A DNA stretch of 64,000 nucleotides, taken from Piezodorus guildinii. Taxonomy: Eukaryota > Arthropoda > Insecta > Hemiptera > Pentatomidae. The DNA is taken from contig CM041295.1 in NCBI GenBank assembly GCA_023052935.1, positions 22,320,880 to 22,384,879 on the forward strand, read 5' to 3'. Position numbers and translations under genes: made by a program. This document shows positions 22,546 to 32,109 of the stretch, piece by piece (position 1 is the stretch's first letter; each line of letters begins with the position of its first letter). A model generated the notes under the pieces. That model saw only the letters and a program-made list of their open reading frames with translations. It ran no database searches and was not told where the DNA came from.

Positions 22546-22925
22546 GAAGGAAAACATTTTATTTTTTTTTATTTTAAAAATTGTAATATATTCCGTAAAA
22601 CTTTATTGTATCGACAAAATATTTCTATATTGTTCTAATTAAGAAGAAAACATTTTATTTTTTTTTATTTTAAAAATTGTAATATATTCCGTAAAACTTT
22701 ATTGTATCGACAAAATATTTCTATATTGTTCTAATTAAGAAGAAAACATTTTATTTTTATTTTTATTTTAAAAATTGTAATATATTCCGTAAAACTTTAT
22801 GGTATCGACAAAATATTTCTATATAGTTCTAATTAGGAAGGAAAACATTTAATTTTTTATGGTAATATATCTTCCGTAAAAGTTTCTTGTGTTATTTAAT
22901 ACAAAATATTTCTATATTGATTAAA
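22546..22925 (+). repeat. About 95-bp tandem repeat in the untranslated leader
   Basis: Four units start near 22549, 22644, 22740 and 22842. Each begins GAAAACATTT and contains AATATATTCCGTAAAAC and CAAAATATTTCTATAT; the last one is diverged. The leader between primer site and gag is long (about 1.16 kb) and holds no gene. Confidence 0.8.
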
Positions 22926-23531
22926 ATTTTTATTTAAAAGTAACGTTTATTAAACTGTTTTAGTAAATTTAGATTGTTTTATTTTAATTAAAATCTCAAA
23001 CTAAAAGGTTTCAAATTAGGATTTTATTTACTTGTATTTAATTAAGATTTAATAATTATGAATTTTGTGGTTGATAAGAATTATTATTATAATAACAATA
23101 TTTTATTTTTTTTTGTAAATAACTTTAGATAACAGAGAAAATAATTTTTTGTACAAAATAATTTTTTGTTTTTTTATAAGGTATCTTATTAATCAAAATT
23201 TAGATTAATTTAAGTTTGAGAATAATTGTTATTTGTCTCATTAATTTATTTCTTAAACTTTTGTTTTGATAGGTTCATATAAGTTTTAAGACTTTGTTTT
23301 CCTGTTATTCAACTTGTACCTTGAATTTGTAAAGGACGCTTACCGAGTTTAATTTAATTTAAATTATATTTTGTTTAATCTTTTTACAGGTTTTTATTTT
23401 AATTGCCTTAAAGTAGGAATTTATTTTATTTTATCTTAAAGGAAAATTTTCTCCTGGTTCTATTATCGGTTTCCAGAGTGCTAGTTTATTTCTGTTTTTA
23501 AATTTTTTTACGTTTTGTTTGCTTTGCCATA

Positions 23532-24880
23532 ATGGGTAATCCCGACGTCTTGATATCGGAACGGGAGGATATATTTGCTGCAGTTCAGAACATTTTTACT
23601 AAATCAAACTCCTTGAGTGTTGATACAGTAGTTGATTTTAAACCAGTTTATGATAGGCTGGTCAATTACGAGTCGCGTTTTGAAAAGATCCAGTCCAAAA
23701 TCCGTGAATACAACTCAACCGTGACGGGTACTAAGGACAAGGTCGAAACCTCAGCTGTACAAAATTCATTTTTCGATTTAGTCGACACCACTAAAGCGAA
23801 TTATTATAAATTAATTAAAACGTGTACTCCCACGGAAAAGAAACCTGATGTTTTTTCTACCCCTACTTACTCTGTTCCTCAGGAGCTACCAAGAATTGAT
23901 TTACCGACATTCTCGGGAAATTGGAAGACTGGAATGAGTTCTATTCTCTTTTTGATTTTATGGTTCATAGAGAGAAATCTTTATCGACCATAAGAAAATT
24001 CCATTATCTAAGAAGTAGTTTACGCGGGGAAGCTTTGTCCCTTATCTCGGGGTTCGCATTAGAGGAAAGTAATTATTCCCTAGCCTATGATGCGGTAGTT
24101 GCTCGTTATCAAAATAAAAGACGGCTAGCCCGATTTTACATTAAAAGAGTGTTGGATTTCACCCCTCTAAACAATTCGTCCGCAAATAATTTGCAAAGAT
24201 TTTTATCCGAACATGAAAATAATTTTTCCGCCCTATCGGCTTTAAGCATCGAAGATATGGGGGACTTCATTAAACTTCATTTAGCCCTCACCAATTTAGA
24301 CCCAGGGACCAGAAGATCGTTCGAAGAGCGGATAAAGTCGACTGAGATTCCCTCTTATAGGGACTTAATAAATTTCGTCACGGAACGATCTAGAATCTCC
24401 GAGATGATGGCTCAAGAAGGCCGAGCGGAAAAACCGAATGGAAAAGAGAAATCCCGATTTACGAATCCCACTACAAATAGGCCGTATAAGAAAGAATCCT
24501 CGGGAATATATAGTATTTTACCTTCGGGTTCCTCGGTGCCAACAGATTCTGACGCTTCTGCCGACAAATCAAATTGTAATCCCGAATTCGAACGAATGAA
24601 AACCGAGTCAGTTGGTTGTATGGAAAGGTTATCCCCATCGACCAAAGTACGATCCAGAAATAGTTCTGAATCAATCGTTGACAATAAAAACATCTCAAAA
24701 GACTTACAGCCAGCTCTAACAGCTAAGAAATTAAATTGCTGGAATTGTGGTGGACCACATGTATATTCCAGATGTTCGCTACCTCGTAAGTTGTTCTGCT
24801 ATCGTTGTGGTAACCCAGGAGTTTCCATTCACGCCTGCCCTAAATGTACTCCGGGAAATGGGCGAGGGAATCGGAAGTGA
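23532..24880 (+). CDS. gag: gag, in two overlapping frames (-1 shift near 23915-23921)
   Basis: The ATG at 23532 is the first good start after the leader. The first frame is open to 23993 (153 codons). The conserved sequence leaves this frame near 23921 and continues in the -1 frame to the stop at 24878-24880. The second part begins within a region that resembles the DUF1759 domain of BEL/Pao gag (DWNEFYSLFDFMVHR, FHYLRSSLRGEA). It ends with zinc-knuckle-like motifs (CWNCGGPHVYSRC, then CYRCGNPGVSIHAC). Gag builds the particle and packages the RNA. The shift is either a one-base deletion in this copy or programmed; a GGGAAAT heptamer lies exactly there. Confidence 0.8.
23915..23921 (+). promoter_or_regulatory. 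Possible -1 slippery heptamer inside gag
   Basis: G GGA AAT in the frame of the upstream gag ORF (codons GGA 23916-23918, AAT 23919-23921). It matches the X XXY YYZ rule, and slippage here enters the frame that continues gag. The loss of one T from the run just downstream would look the same. Confidence 0.45.
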
Positions 24881-27800
24881 GGGTCATTCCTATTCCTACA
24901 GTTTTAGCTGACCCACTAAATACCGTTCCGTATCGTATACCTTTTTGTACCGCTAAATCTGATCTCGTTTCCTCAAATGTCGCCTCGAATTCTTTAGAAA
25001 ATTTTACCGTACCTCTTTATCCCGTATCGTTCCCTAAACAGCTTTACATGGTTTTCCAAATAGGAAAACAGTGCCGAAGAGAGTTGAATTACTTGGCCCT
25101 ATTTGACCCTGGTTCAACCACCTCATTCGTTGGACCAGAAGGGATCAAAATTCTCCTTCAACTGGGTTATGTCGTTGAGGAAATTCCCGAGTTTAATATT
25201 TGTGTCGCTAATGGAAGTACCAGTATTGTGGATAAAATATTCTCTATTCCAATTACAGTTGGAGGTAGGTCGTACAACATAATACTGTATGCTTTAACAT
25301 CACTTCCATTTATGTTTTTTTTTGGATTAGATTTTATAGTTAATTCTAATATGTGCATGAATTTTCGTGAAGCAACCTGGTGGTTTCAAGACGATCCTAG
25401 CCATAAGTTTTCGTTCCGTCAGGATGTTCCAATAGAGGGAAGGGAAACATCAATTTGTGGTATTAATTCACTCAGTTCCTCAGAAAAGTTAGATCTGGAT
25501 AAGATAGTTAGTGAAGGTTTGCTAACTCTCCAAGATTCTCCGGGATTAACAACCCGTATAAGACATAAGATAGATGTTATGGGTGCTCAACCTATTAAGC
25601 AACGCTCCTACCACTACTCGCCTAATGTTCTTGAGGCAATGTACCAGGAACTTGATCGGATGTTAGAAGAAGGCTTAGTTGAGCCTTGCCAATCTCCATG
25701 GTCATCTCCGGTAGTCATGGTTCGCAAGGGATCGGGTTACCGGTTCTGTATCGATTTTCGCAAGGTAAACGAAGTTACTTGTAAAGATTCATATCCCATG
25801 CCAAATATGACTTCTCTTTTAGACGGACTTAGACAAGCGAGATATCTGTCCAAATTTGACCTTAAGCAGGCATTTCTGCAAGTACCACTAGCTGACGAAT
25901 CTAGTAAAGAGATTACAGCGTTTACAGTTCCGGGCAGAGGGTTATTTAGGTTTAAAGTTATGCCTTTTGGGCTAACCAATTCACCTGCTACCTTTCAGAG
26001 GTTAGCCGATGCCATATTTGGACCCGAACTATACCCGTACGTTGTAGTTTTCCTAGACGATATTTTGGTTTGCACGCCAACTTTTAAATTGCATTTAGAC
26101 ATGCTTCAGAAAGTATTTCGTCGACTTAAAGCTTCAGGGTTGCGTATTAATCCCGATAAATGCAAATTTGGTTGTAAAGAAGTTAGATACTTAGGGTATT
26201 TAGTTAATAGTGAAGGCCTGAGCGTTGATCCAGACAAAGTAAGTTCCATTACTTCGATCCCTCCACCCACCAATGTTGGGCAACTTAGAAGGTTCCTTGG
26301 AATGGCAGGGTGGTATCGCCGTTTTATAAAAGATTTTTCCGCGGTTGTCTCTCCCCTTACATCCTTGCTCAAACGCAAAGCTAAATGGATATGGTCAGGA
26401 GAGCAAGAAGCCTCTTTCAATGCTCTCAAGTCAGCACTGACTGAAGCACCAATATTAGCAAGGCCCGATTTCGAGCAGCCTTTTCAACTACAGACCGATG
26501 CCAGTGATACAGGTCTTGGAGCTGTCTTAACACAGATACAAGATGGCGAAGAAAGGGTTATCGCTTTTTGCTCACGTACCCTCAGTCCAGCTGAAAGAAA
26601 TTATACCGTCACCGAAAAGGAATGCCTGGCAGTCCTGTTTGGTATCGAAAAGAATCGGCATTACTTGGAGGGATATTCCTTTACCGTTATAACGGACCAT
26701 GCCAGTCTTAAGTGGCTTCTAAATTTGAAGAACCCTTCGGGTCGTTTGGCTAGATGGGCTCTTCGGTTACAACCGTATAATTACAAAGTGGAATACCGTA
26801 AGGGCAAACTGAATACAGTGGCCGATGCATTATCCAGAATTGCCGCAATAACTGTTTTATCTACAGGTATCGATCATGGCTCCTCTTCCAATGATATTTC
26901 GTCTTCGGGAACCCCTATATCGTCTGATGAATGGTACGATCAGAAATTTTACAGAGTCCAAAAGTTCCCAGAATTTCACCCTGGCTGGTTGATAAAGGAC
27001 GGGCAGTTACTGTATCATCGGAAGAACTCTTTGAAAGGAGAGTTGGAGGACCCCAGTGAGGAGTGGAAAGTGGTTGTTCCAAGACACCTGCGGAGATCTA
27101 TAATATATGATAATCATGATCTTCCTCAGTCTGGCCACTTAGGGATGGATAAGACGTTCGCGCGGGTTAGCAGACTATATTATTGGCCGGGTCTTTATTC
27201 GGATATAAGCCAATATGTGAGACAGTGTGAGTTGTGTCAAAAGGTAAAACCCAGAAATACACCACCTCGTGGATTGATGTACCCTCGCTATAACAAGCAG
27301 CCGTGGGAAATCGTTTCTGTCGACATTATGGGTCCCTATCCTAGAAGCACTAAAGGCAACGTTTATCTCCTAGTTTTCGTCGATTTATTTAGCCGATGGG
27401 TGGAATTGTGTCCCATTAGGAAAGCTACCTCTTCGGTTATAGTGTCGAAATTAAAGTCCCGAATATTATATAGGTATGGTGCACCTAGGAAATTAATTTC
27501 CGACAATGCAAAGAACTTTGTGAGTAATCTTGTTGATGAAGTAGCTAAGGAGTTCGGAATCAAGAGGGAGACTACTCCTCTTTATCACTCACAGGCAAAT
27601 CCCACAGAACGGTCTAACCGTAATATAAAGCAACTTATCGTCACGTATCTTGGGAAAAAACACCAACGCTGGGACGAGAAGTTAGGAGAGATCCAATTTG
27701 CATTGAATTCCGCAGTTCAGGACTCGACCAAGTTCAGCCCTGCTTTCTTAAATTTCGGTAGAGAGCTAAGGCCTTTACACCAAGTTCTCGAGGGAGATAT

Positions 27801-28152
27801 TCTAGCAGCTCGCGAAGAAGAACGGACTCGTTGGGCGGCAAAAGTGGCCAAATTGCCTGAAGTTCATCATGTCGCTGAGGAAAATTCTCTTAAAGCAAGC
27901 ATAAATCAGAGTAGTCGTTATAATTTGAGACGCCGGAAAGATCGTTTCCATCCGGGAGATCAGGTTTTAAAAATGACTTTTCAGTTATCTTCAGCAGCAG
28001 ATAAACTCGCAGCTAAACTTAACCCCAAGTATGAAGGCCCTTATACAGTTGTCTCAGTTACGGGTGGCGGGTCGTGTAAGTTAAGGGATCAGAATGGAAA
28101 GTTCGTAGGTTTATGGCATCCATCGAAGCTTAAGTTATTCCAAACCACCTGA
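24844..28152 (+). CDS. pol: pol: protease, reverse transcriptase, RNase H, integrase
   Basis: 1102 codons are open; translation is expected to enter by -1 frameshift at 24853-24859 and not at an ATG. Numbering from 24844: the protease-like region has DPGS at 88-91 instead of the usual DTG/DSG. Reverse transcriptase spans about 285-455, with Asp339 and FLDD at 403-406. RNase H has Asp552, Glu593, Asp618 and Asp661. Integrase has a zinc site (His758, His765, Cys795, Cys798) and the catalytic triad Asp827, Asp887, Glu922, then a C-terminal GPY motif (1065-1067). All catalytic residues of RT, RNase H and integrase are present. RT motifs (FGLTNSPATFQRL, RRFLGMAGWYRRFI) are Ty3/gypsy-type. Only 25 bases separate its stop from the 3' LTR, so there is no room for env. 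Confidence 0.93.
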   Translation: MYSGKWARESEVRVIPIPTVLADPLNTVPYRIPFCTAKSDLVSSNVASNSLENFTVPLYPVSFPKQLYMVFQIGKQCRRELNYLALFDPGSTTSFVGPEGIKILLQLGYVVEEIPEFNICVANGSTSIVDKIFSIPITVGGRSYNIILYALTSLPFMFFFGLDFIVNSNMCMNFREATWWFQDDPSHKFSFRQDVPIEGRETSICGINSLSSSEKLDLDKIVSEGLLTLQDSPGLTTRIRHKIDVMGAQPIKQRSYHYSPNVLEAMYQELDRMLEEGLVEPCQSPWSSPVVMVRKGSGYRFCIDFRKVNEVTCKDSYPMPNMTSLLDGLRQARYLSKFDLKQAFLQVPLADESSKEITAFTVPGRGLFRFKVMPFGLTNSPATFQRLADAIFGPELYPYVVVFLDDILVCTPTFKLHLDMLQKVFRRLKASGLRINPDKCKFGCKEVRYLGYLVNSEGLSVDPDKVSSITSIPPPTNVGQLRRFLGMAGWYRRFIKDFSAVVSPLTSLLKRKAKWIWSGEQEASFNALKSALTEAPILARPDFEQPFQLQTDASDTGLGAVLTQIQDGEERVIAFCSRTLSPAERNYTVTEKECLAVLFGIEKNRHYLEGYSFTVITDHASLKWLLNLKNPSGRLARWALRLQPYNYKVEYRKGKLNTVADALSRIAAITVLSTGIDHGSSSNDISSSGTPISSDEWYDQKFYRVQKFPEFHPGWLIKDGQLLYHRKNSLKGELEDPSEEWKVVVPRHLRRSIIYDNHDLPQSGHLGMDKTFARVSRLYYWPGLYSDISQYVRQCELCQKVKPRNTPPRGLMYPRYNKQPWEIVSVDIMGPYPRSTKGNVYLLVFVDLFSRWVELCPIRKATSSVIVSKLKSRILYRYGAPRKLISDNAKNFVSNLVDEVAKEFGIKRETTPLYHSQANPTERSNRNIKQLIVTYLGKKHQRWDEKLGEIQFALNSAVQDSTKFSPAFLNFGRELRPLHQVLEGDILAAREEERTRWAAKVAKLPEVHHVAEENSLKASINQSSRYNLRRRKDRFHPGDQVLKMTFQLSSAADKLAAKLNPKYEGPYTVVSVTGGGSCKLRDQNGKFVGLWHPSKLKLFQTT
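24853..24859 (+). promoter_or_regulatory. -1 slippery heptamer at the gag-pol junction
   Basis: G GGA AAT in gag phase (GGA 24854-24856, AAT 24857-24859), 19 bases before the gag stop and inside the overlap with pol, which is in the -1 frame. A possible stimulatory hairpin lies at 24876-24886 with 24909-24917 (AGTGAGGGTCA / TGACCCACT, 2-nt bulge). Its distance of 16 bases is longer than usual. Confidence 0.65.
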
Positions 28153-28166
28153 CGGACTTACCCGCT

Positions 28167-28175
28167 GGAGGGGAG
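28167..28175 (+). promoter_or_regulatory. Polypurine tract
   Basis: GGAGGGGAG just before the 3' LTR, where plus-strand DNA synthesis is primed. Confidence 0.75.
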
Positions 28176-28177
28176 TG

Positions 28178-28638
28178 TGTAACAAGTTTTAATTTTCCCG
28201 CTCGGTTTCGTCCGCCCGGTGTTTTAAACTTGAGCCTACATATGGAAAGTACAGTGTCGCCGCCTAGGAAGTACCGTGGAGGTACCGGAATTCCGCGATC
28301 TTAGGCCATTCCGGTAGAGAGTCTCGTAACGTATCCATGTATGGAAGTACCGAGTTAGCAGGGAGCAGTATAAGGATATTTTTATTTAATTTTCTTCCGT
28401 CATATATATATTTAAAATATACCCAGCGGTAAGCATCCTCTGTTAACTTTACTTTGAAGATTATTTGATATTATTTCCTTTTTTATTTTTAAAACTGATT
28501 ATTATTTAATTAATTTTAGTTGGTGTTACGAAGAATATGTTTTGCCGTATGCTTGTATGCCACAAAGGAAATAAAGTAGAAGATCGTTAATAATTTTATT
28601 TTCTAAGAACCTGGACCTTAACCGTTAACCATGTCACA
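28178..28638 (+). repeat. 3' LTR (461 bp)
   Basis: Same length and, by eye, same sequence as 21885-22345. Followed by (AT)n. Confidence 0.93.
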
Positions 28639-28655
28639 ATATATATATATATATG

Positions 28656-29499
28656 TATGTATTTTTTTTTGACGTATTAATAATTTAAATAAAGATAAAA
28701 TTATTTAATGGATATACAATCTATTTCATGGAGAAAATGACAAATTTAGGTTTTAGGTTTTTTCACCTTTTTCTGTTAATTTAACTCAAGAAAGAAGCCG
28801 TCAAAGAGTTGGTGTATTAGCTGCTACAGTGGCTATTCCAATCAGCAGGAACACCCGACCCCCAGTGTCCTCTTCCGCCAGGAATCGTTGTCGTAATGTC
28901 TCATCCCTAGGGATGGAAGTGGTCAGCAGAGGGGTTAGAAGGCAGGAGGTTTTCAGGGGGGAAAGCACCCCTTCTGCTCCATTTTATTCTATGGAAGCTA
29001 ACTGGAATTTACATGGAAAATAATTGTAAAATTTTATTTAAGTAGCTGAGGTAAGCAAATGTTGCGTGATACACTTACAGGATTTTTTTCCTTTTAAAAT
29101 TATTGTTTCAAATCAACCGTTTGACGTTTCGTTTCCCCTCTCCTCTATATCTTTGTTACGAGATGAAAAAAAAAAAAAATGTTTTTAAAGCTTCTTTTTT
29201 CCTAAATCTGGAAAAATGCTGATAAATCAGTGAACATTTAACCCAGCAATGCTTCCTTCGTTAAAAAACATCAACACGCGACTATCACGAACCTCTCTTG
29301 TAAAAATCAATTTAAGAACTATTAAATAAAAAGTGTTTCGATGGATTATATAATTCCTTAAATTTTCGATGGAAACTTTTATTTTAGACAAAATAATCTC
29401 ATGTCATAACTATCCCTGAGTTTACAAGGAAAGAAAATTACCTTTTTTTAATTCCTTCATATTTTATATTCATTTTTTATTTTGACAAATTTCTGATAT
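28656..29499. other. Anonymous sequence
   Basis: Mostly unrecognised. 29035-29085 (GAGGTAAGCAAATGTTGCGT) may be a diverged right end of the ACTTACCT repeat. 28820-28990 is less AT-rich, but no gene is apparent. Confidence 0.3.
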
Positions 29500-30055
29500 G
29501 GAATCTCCATACAAGACTTAAAAGACAAGAAATAAGACGTTTTCGACTACTTCCACACTTAGTGGACAAACGCTCCAACTTTCCACTTAATTACAAAAGA
29601 CTTATTTATATGACCATCATAAGACCGATATGGACTTACGGAGTAGAGCTTTGGGGCTCTACTAAACCATCGAATTCTTCTCGTATCCAATCCTTACAAT
29701 CCAAAATCCTTCGTAAAATCCCTAACGCTCCTTACTTTGTCACGAATAAGCTTATCCATAAAGATCTTAATATCTCATATGTTACTGAATTAGCCCGAAC
29801 CAGGTATCAATCATTCCATGAAAAACTCCATTTCTACTCTAATCCACTAGTTTCTATCATATCATCCTATTCAATCCCTGATAATCCTCTGAGACGTCTG
29901 AAAAGAAGATGGCCCCGAGATCTTCTAGTTTAAAATATTTTTGGAGGGCTGCCAATGGGTGGCGTCTCTTCATGTATTTCATGTCAGTTTACTATGTCCA
30001 CATTTCCTTGTTGTATATAATAATATAGTTGTAAATATCAATAAATATGTTTAAA
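29500..30055 (+). pseudogene. Jockey family 2, 5'-truncated ORF2 3' end
   Basis: An open stretch ending at 29933 encodes the last ~140 codons of ORF2 (RPIWTYGVELWGSTKPSNSS, ending RRWPRDLLV), then the 3' UTR and an A-rich end near 30055. The copy is 5'-truncated at GGAATCTCCATACAAGAC and has no catalytic part. Confidence 0.75.
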
Positions 30056-30207
30056 TTAAAAAAATATTTTATTTTATAAATGCTAACAACATGAGACCAT
30101 TAATTTTTTGCATATACAAAATTAAAGACACTTTAGAGATAGAAAATTTAAACTATTTAACCTAAATTTGTCATTTATTTAAATTATTAATACGTAAAAA
30201 AAAAAAA
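30056..30207. other. Anonymous AT-rich sequence
   Basis: Resembles the ACTTACCT repeat weakly (AAAGACACTTTAGAGATAGA). Otherwise unrecognised. Confidence 0.3.
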
Positions 30208-30208
30208 A

Positions 30209-30271
<63 letters not shown>
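30208..30271. repeat. (TA)n microsatellite
   Basis: Pure TA tract of about 64 bases. Confidence 0.95.
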
Positions 30272-30274
<3 letters not shown>

Positions 30275-30419
30275 CTTTCTCTACCTACGTAAATAAATAA
30301 GTTTATAAATAATTTAACCTATCTAATGTATTCCTGCCAAAAGTGCTAACTTTATTTATAACATTTATGTTATTCTTAAGACTAAGTCCCAGAGTAAAAC
30401 CTTCTTTTATTCTGTATTA
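30272..30419. repeat. Possible LINE 3' end
   Basis: GTTATTCTTAAGACTAAGTC and CCAGAGTAAAACC resemble the tails at 1980-2030 and 35800-35850. Confidence 0.25.
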
Positions 30420-30847
30420 CAGTGAACCCGGTTATAACGAACACCCGTTTATAACGAACTATCGTTGCGGTCCCTTGAAAAATGAATGGAAAAATAAGCT
30501 TTCTCCTCATTTATAACGAAAAATTCTCTTATAACGAATTAACGAACTACTTTTGTGGACCTCAGAATTGAATTTTTTTGGTTATTACGAAAAATAAAGA
30601 AGAAAAACATAAAGATACGTCTTAATTCCCAGTAAAGACCGGCGCCTTTCTGTCCAAATCCTTCTTATCTCTAAACTCTATTCAGCTCAATTCTGTGATT
30701 CACAGTCTATGACAGCTTATGGCTTCTTAGAGTTTCAGCTAGTTTTTCTGTTTTTTTTTGCTTTTTATTACTTACTTTAATTCAAATTTCCTACGAGGTC
30801 AAGTCAGTCTTGCTTTCCGTTTTAAGTGCGCTTCCGCTCCGCACAGT

Positions 30848-30970
30848 ATGTCAAAGAGAAAATCCGGGGTATCAAAATCTCCTCTATCAACGATTATCGC
30901 TAATAAAAATAAAATCGATGCCTCCGTTCCGCCTTCATCGGGATGTGCAAAAAAAATAAATAAATAAATA
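30848..30970 (+). pseudogene. pogo/Tigger transposase N-terminal remnant
   Basis: About 40 codons, beginning MSKRKSG and containing SKSPLSTIIANKNKI. This resembles the end of the CENP-B-like helix-turn-helix of Tigger transposases ('PKSTLSTILKNKDKI'). The middle of that domain and the DDE domain are missing. It runs into an AAATA-rich tract at 30955-31000. Confidence 0.5.
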
Positions 30971-31214
30971 AAAAAAAAAAATAAAAAAATAAATAAAATA
31001 AAAAAATATTTATTACTTTAACTTTATATGGATTGCAGTGATTTTGACATTGTAAGTCACTTTTTAAGTTTTGCATTTTGAATTATGGTTTATGTTAATC
31101 TTAAAGTATTATGTAAAATTTGAAATAAGATAAATATATGTAAATAGTGCATAGTTTTAATTGCTTTCGTAGTTTCCAAATAAACATGTGCCTGAAAGCG
31201 AATGCTGTATTGAA

Positions 31215-31922
31215 AGAAGAAGAAGAAACTTTATTTATTTACATAATATTTACAATGTACACTCAATACAAATATGTTTGGTTTCATGATTTCAGATCTT
31301 TTTTCATGATAACAGAGTTTCAATCATCCTTTGAATTTACTAATTATCATACAATATTTTGCTTAAGACAGTAGGATAAGTAACACGAAAAAACCTACAC
31401 AATATAAATTACAATATTAATTTAAAAGTACATGTTAGGTTCTTTTGTGCGTGTAGGCTTTAGTGATGTTTTTTTTGTAATTACCAATTTTTAGTTTTAA
31501 TGGGTTTTGAGAAGTTGTGGTTTTATCAAAATAGTTTTTGGTTACTGTGTAGATATACTGTTTTAATGTTGGAAGATTTAGTTCGGGAGCATTTTTGAAA
31601 TTTTAGTATATCGTGGGTAGTTATTGATGATTCGCATACATGTATTTTGTATTGTTTCTATTTTTTTATAATTGGTATTGCACGTCGAGCTCCAGACAGG
31701 CGATGCATAACAGATCTGGGCACGTATGACTGTTTTACATAGTAGTAGTTTGTTCTGAGTGCTTAAACTGGATTTGTTATTAAAATATGGGAACATTTTA
31801 TAAATATTTTTTTTTGTTTTTTCGGATTTTCTATTGATATTTTCAGTATATGTTAACTATTTGTCTAATGTTATGCCTAAATATTTAACTGATTTAGACC
31901 AGTTAATGTGGACTGAGTTTAA
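31215..31922 (-). mobile_element. 5'-truncated LINE nested in the pogo fossil
   Basis: A minus-strand LINE fragment whose 3' end is AAATAAATAAAGTTTCTTC with a (TTC)n tail at about 31215-31240. The coding part is listed next. Confidence 0.55.
31432..31920 (-). pseudogene. LINE reverse transcriptase, C-terminal part
   Basis: On the minus strand the order is VKYLGITLDK, a stop, LTYTENINRK, then KLLLCKTVIRAQICYASPVW and MRIINNYPRY. After a frameshift near 31590 it continues LNLPTLKQYIYT to a stop near 31432. 'KYLGITLDK' and 'YASPVWSS' are standard post-catalytic blocks of Jockey/I/CR1-group LINEs. One stop and one frameshift make it dead. It is not the same family as the Jockey elements at 13.8 and 51.5 kb. 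Confidence 0.65.
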
Positions 31923-32109
31923 TAAAAGGTGATGGTTATTGAAAAATATTGATAATATTTCGTTTTAACCACCTGAATTTATACCAACATACAATACATT
32001 TTGAATTTATACATACATACAATATTTTTTTCGGATATAACGAATTCTTTTATAACGAACCGTGAATTTTTTGGTCCCTTAGAGTTCGTTAAAACGAGGG
32101 TTTACTGTA

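Larger units (their letters stand above)
21885..28638 (+). mobile_element. Complete LTR retrotransposon with gypsy-type pol and BEL-like gag
   Basis: 6754 bp with two 461-bp LTRs that I cannot tell apart by eye, a tRNA-Lys primer-binding site, a purine tract, gag and pol, and no env-like ORF. It sits in a (TA)n tract, so the target duplication cannot be resolved (ATAT on both sides). Enzyme order is protease, reverse transcriptase, RNase H, integrase, which fits Ty3/gypsy. Identical LTRs imply a recent insertion, since both are copied from one template at integration. Confidence 0.93.
30420..32107 (+). mobile_element. pogo/Tigger-type DNA transposon fossil
   Basis: The left end CAGTGAACCCGGTTATAACG (30420) and the right end AAAACGAGGGTTTACTG (32107) are inverted. 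TA lies on both sides (30418-30419, 32108-32109). The subterminal TTATAACGAA block repeats several times at each end. CAGT termini with TA duplication are typical of pogo/Tigger. The inside is mostly lost: a short transposase remnant, A/T-rich filler and a nested LINE. Confidence 0.7.
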
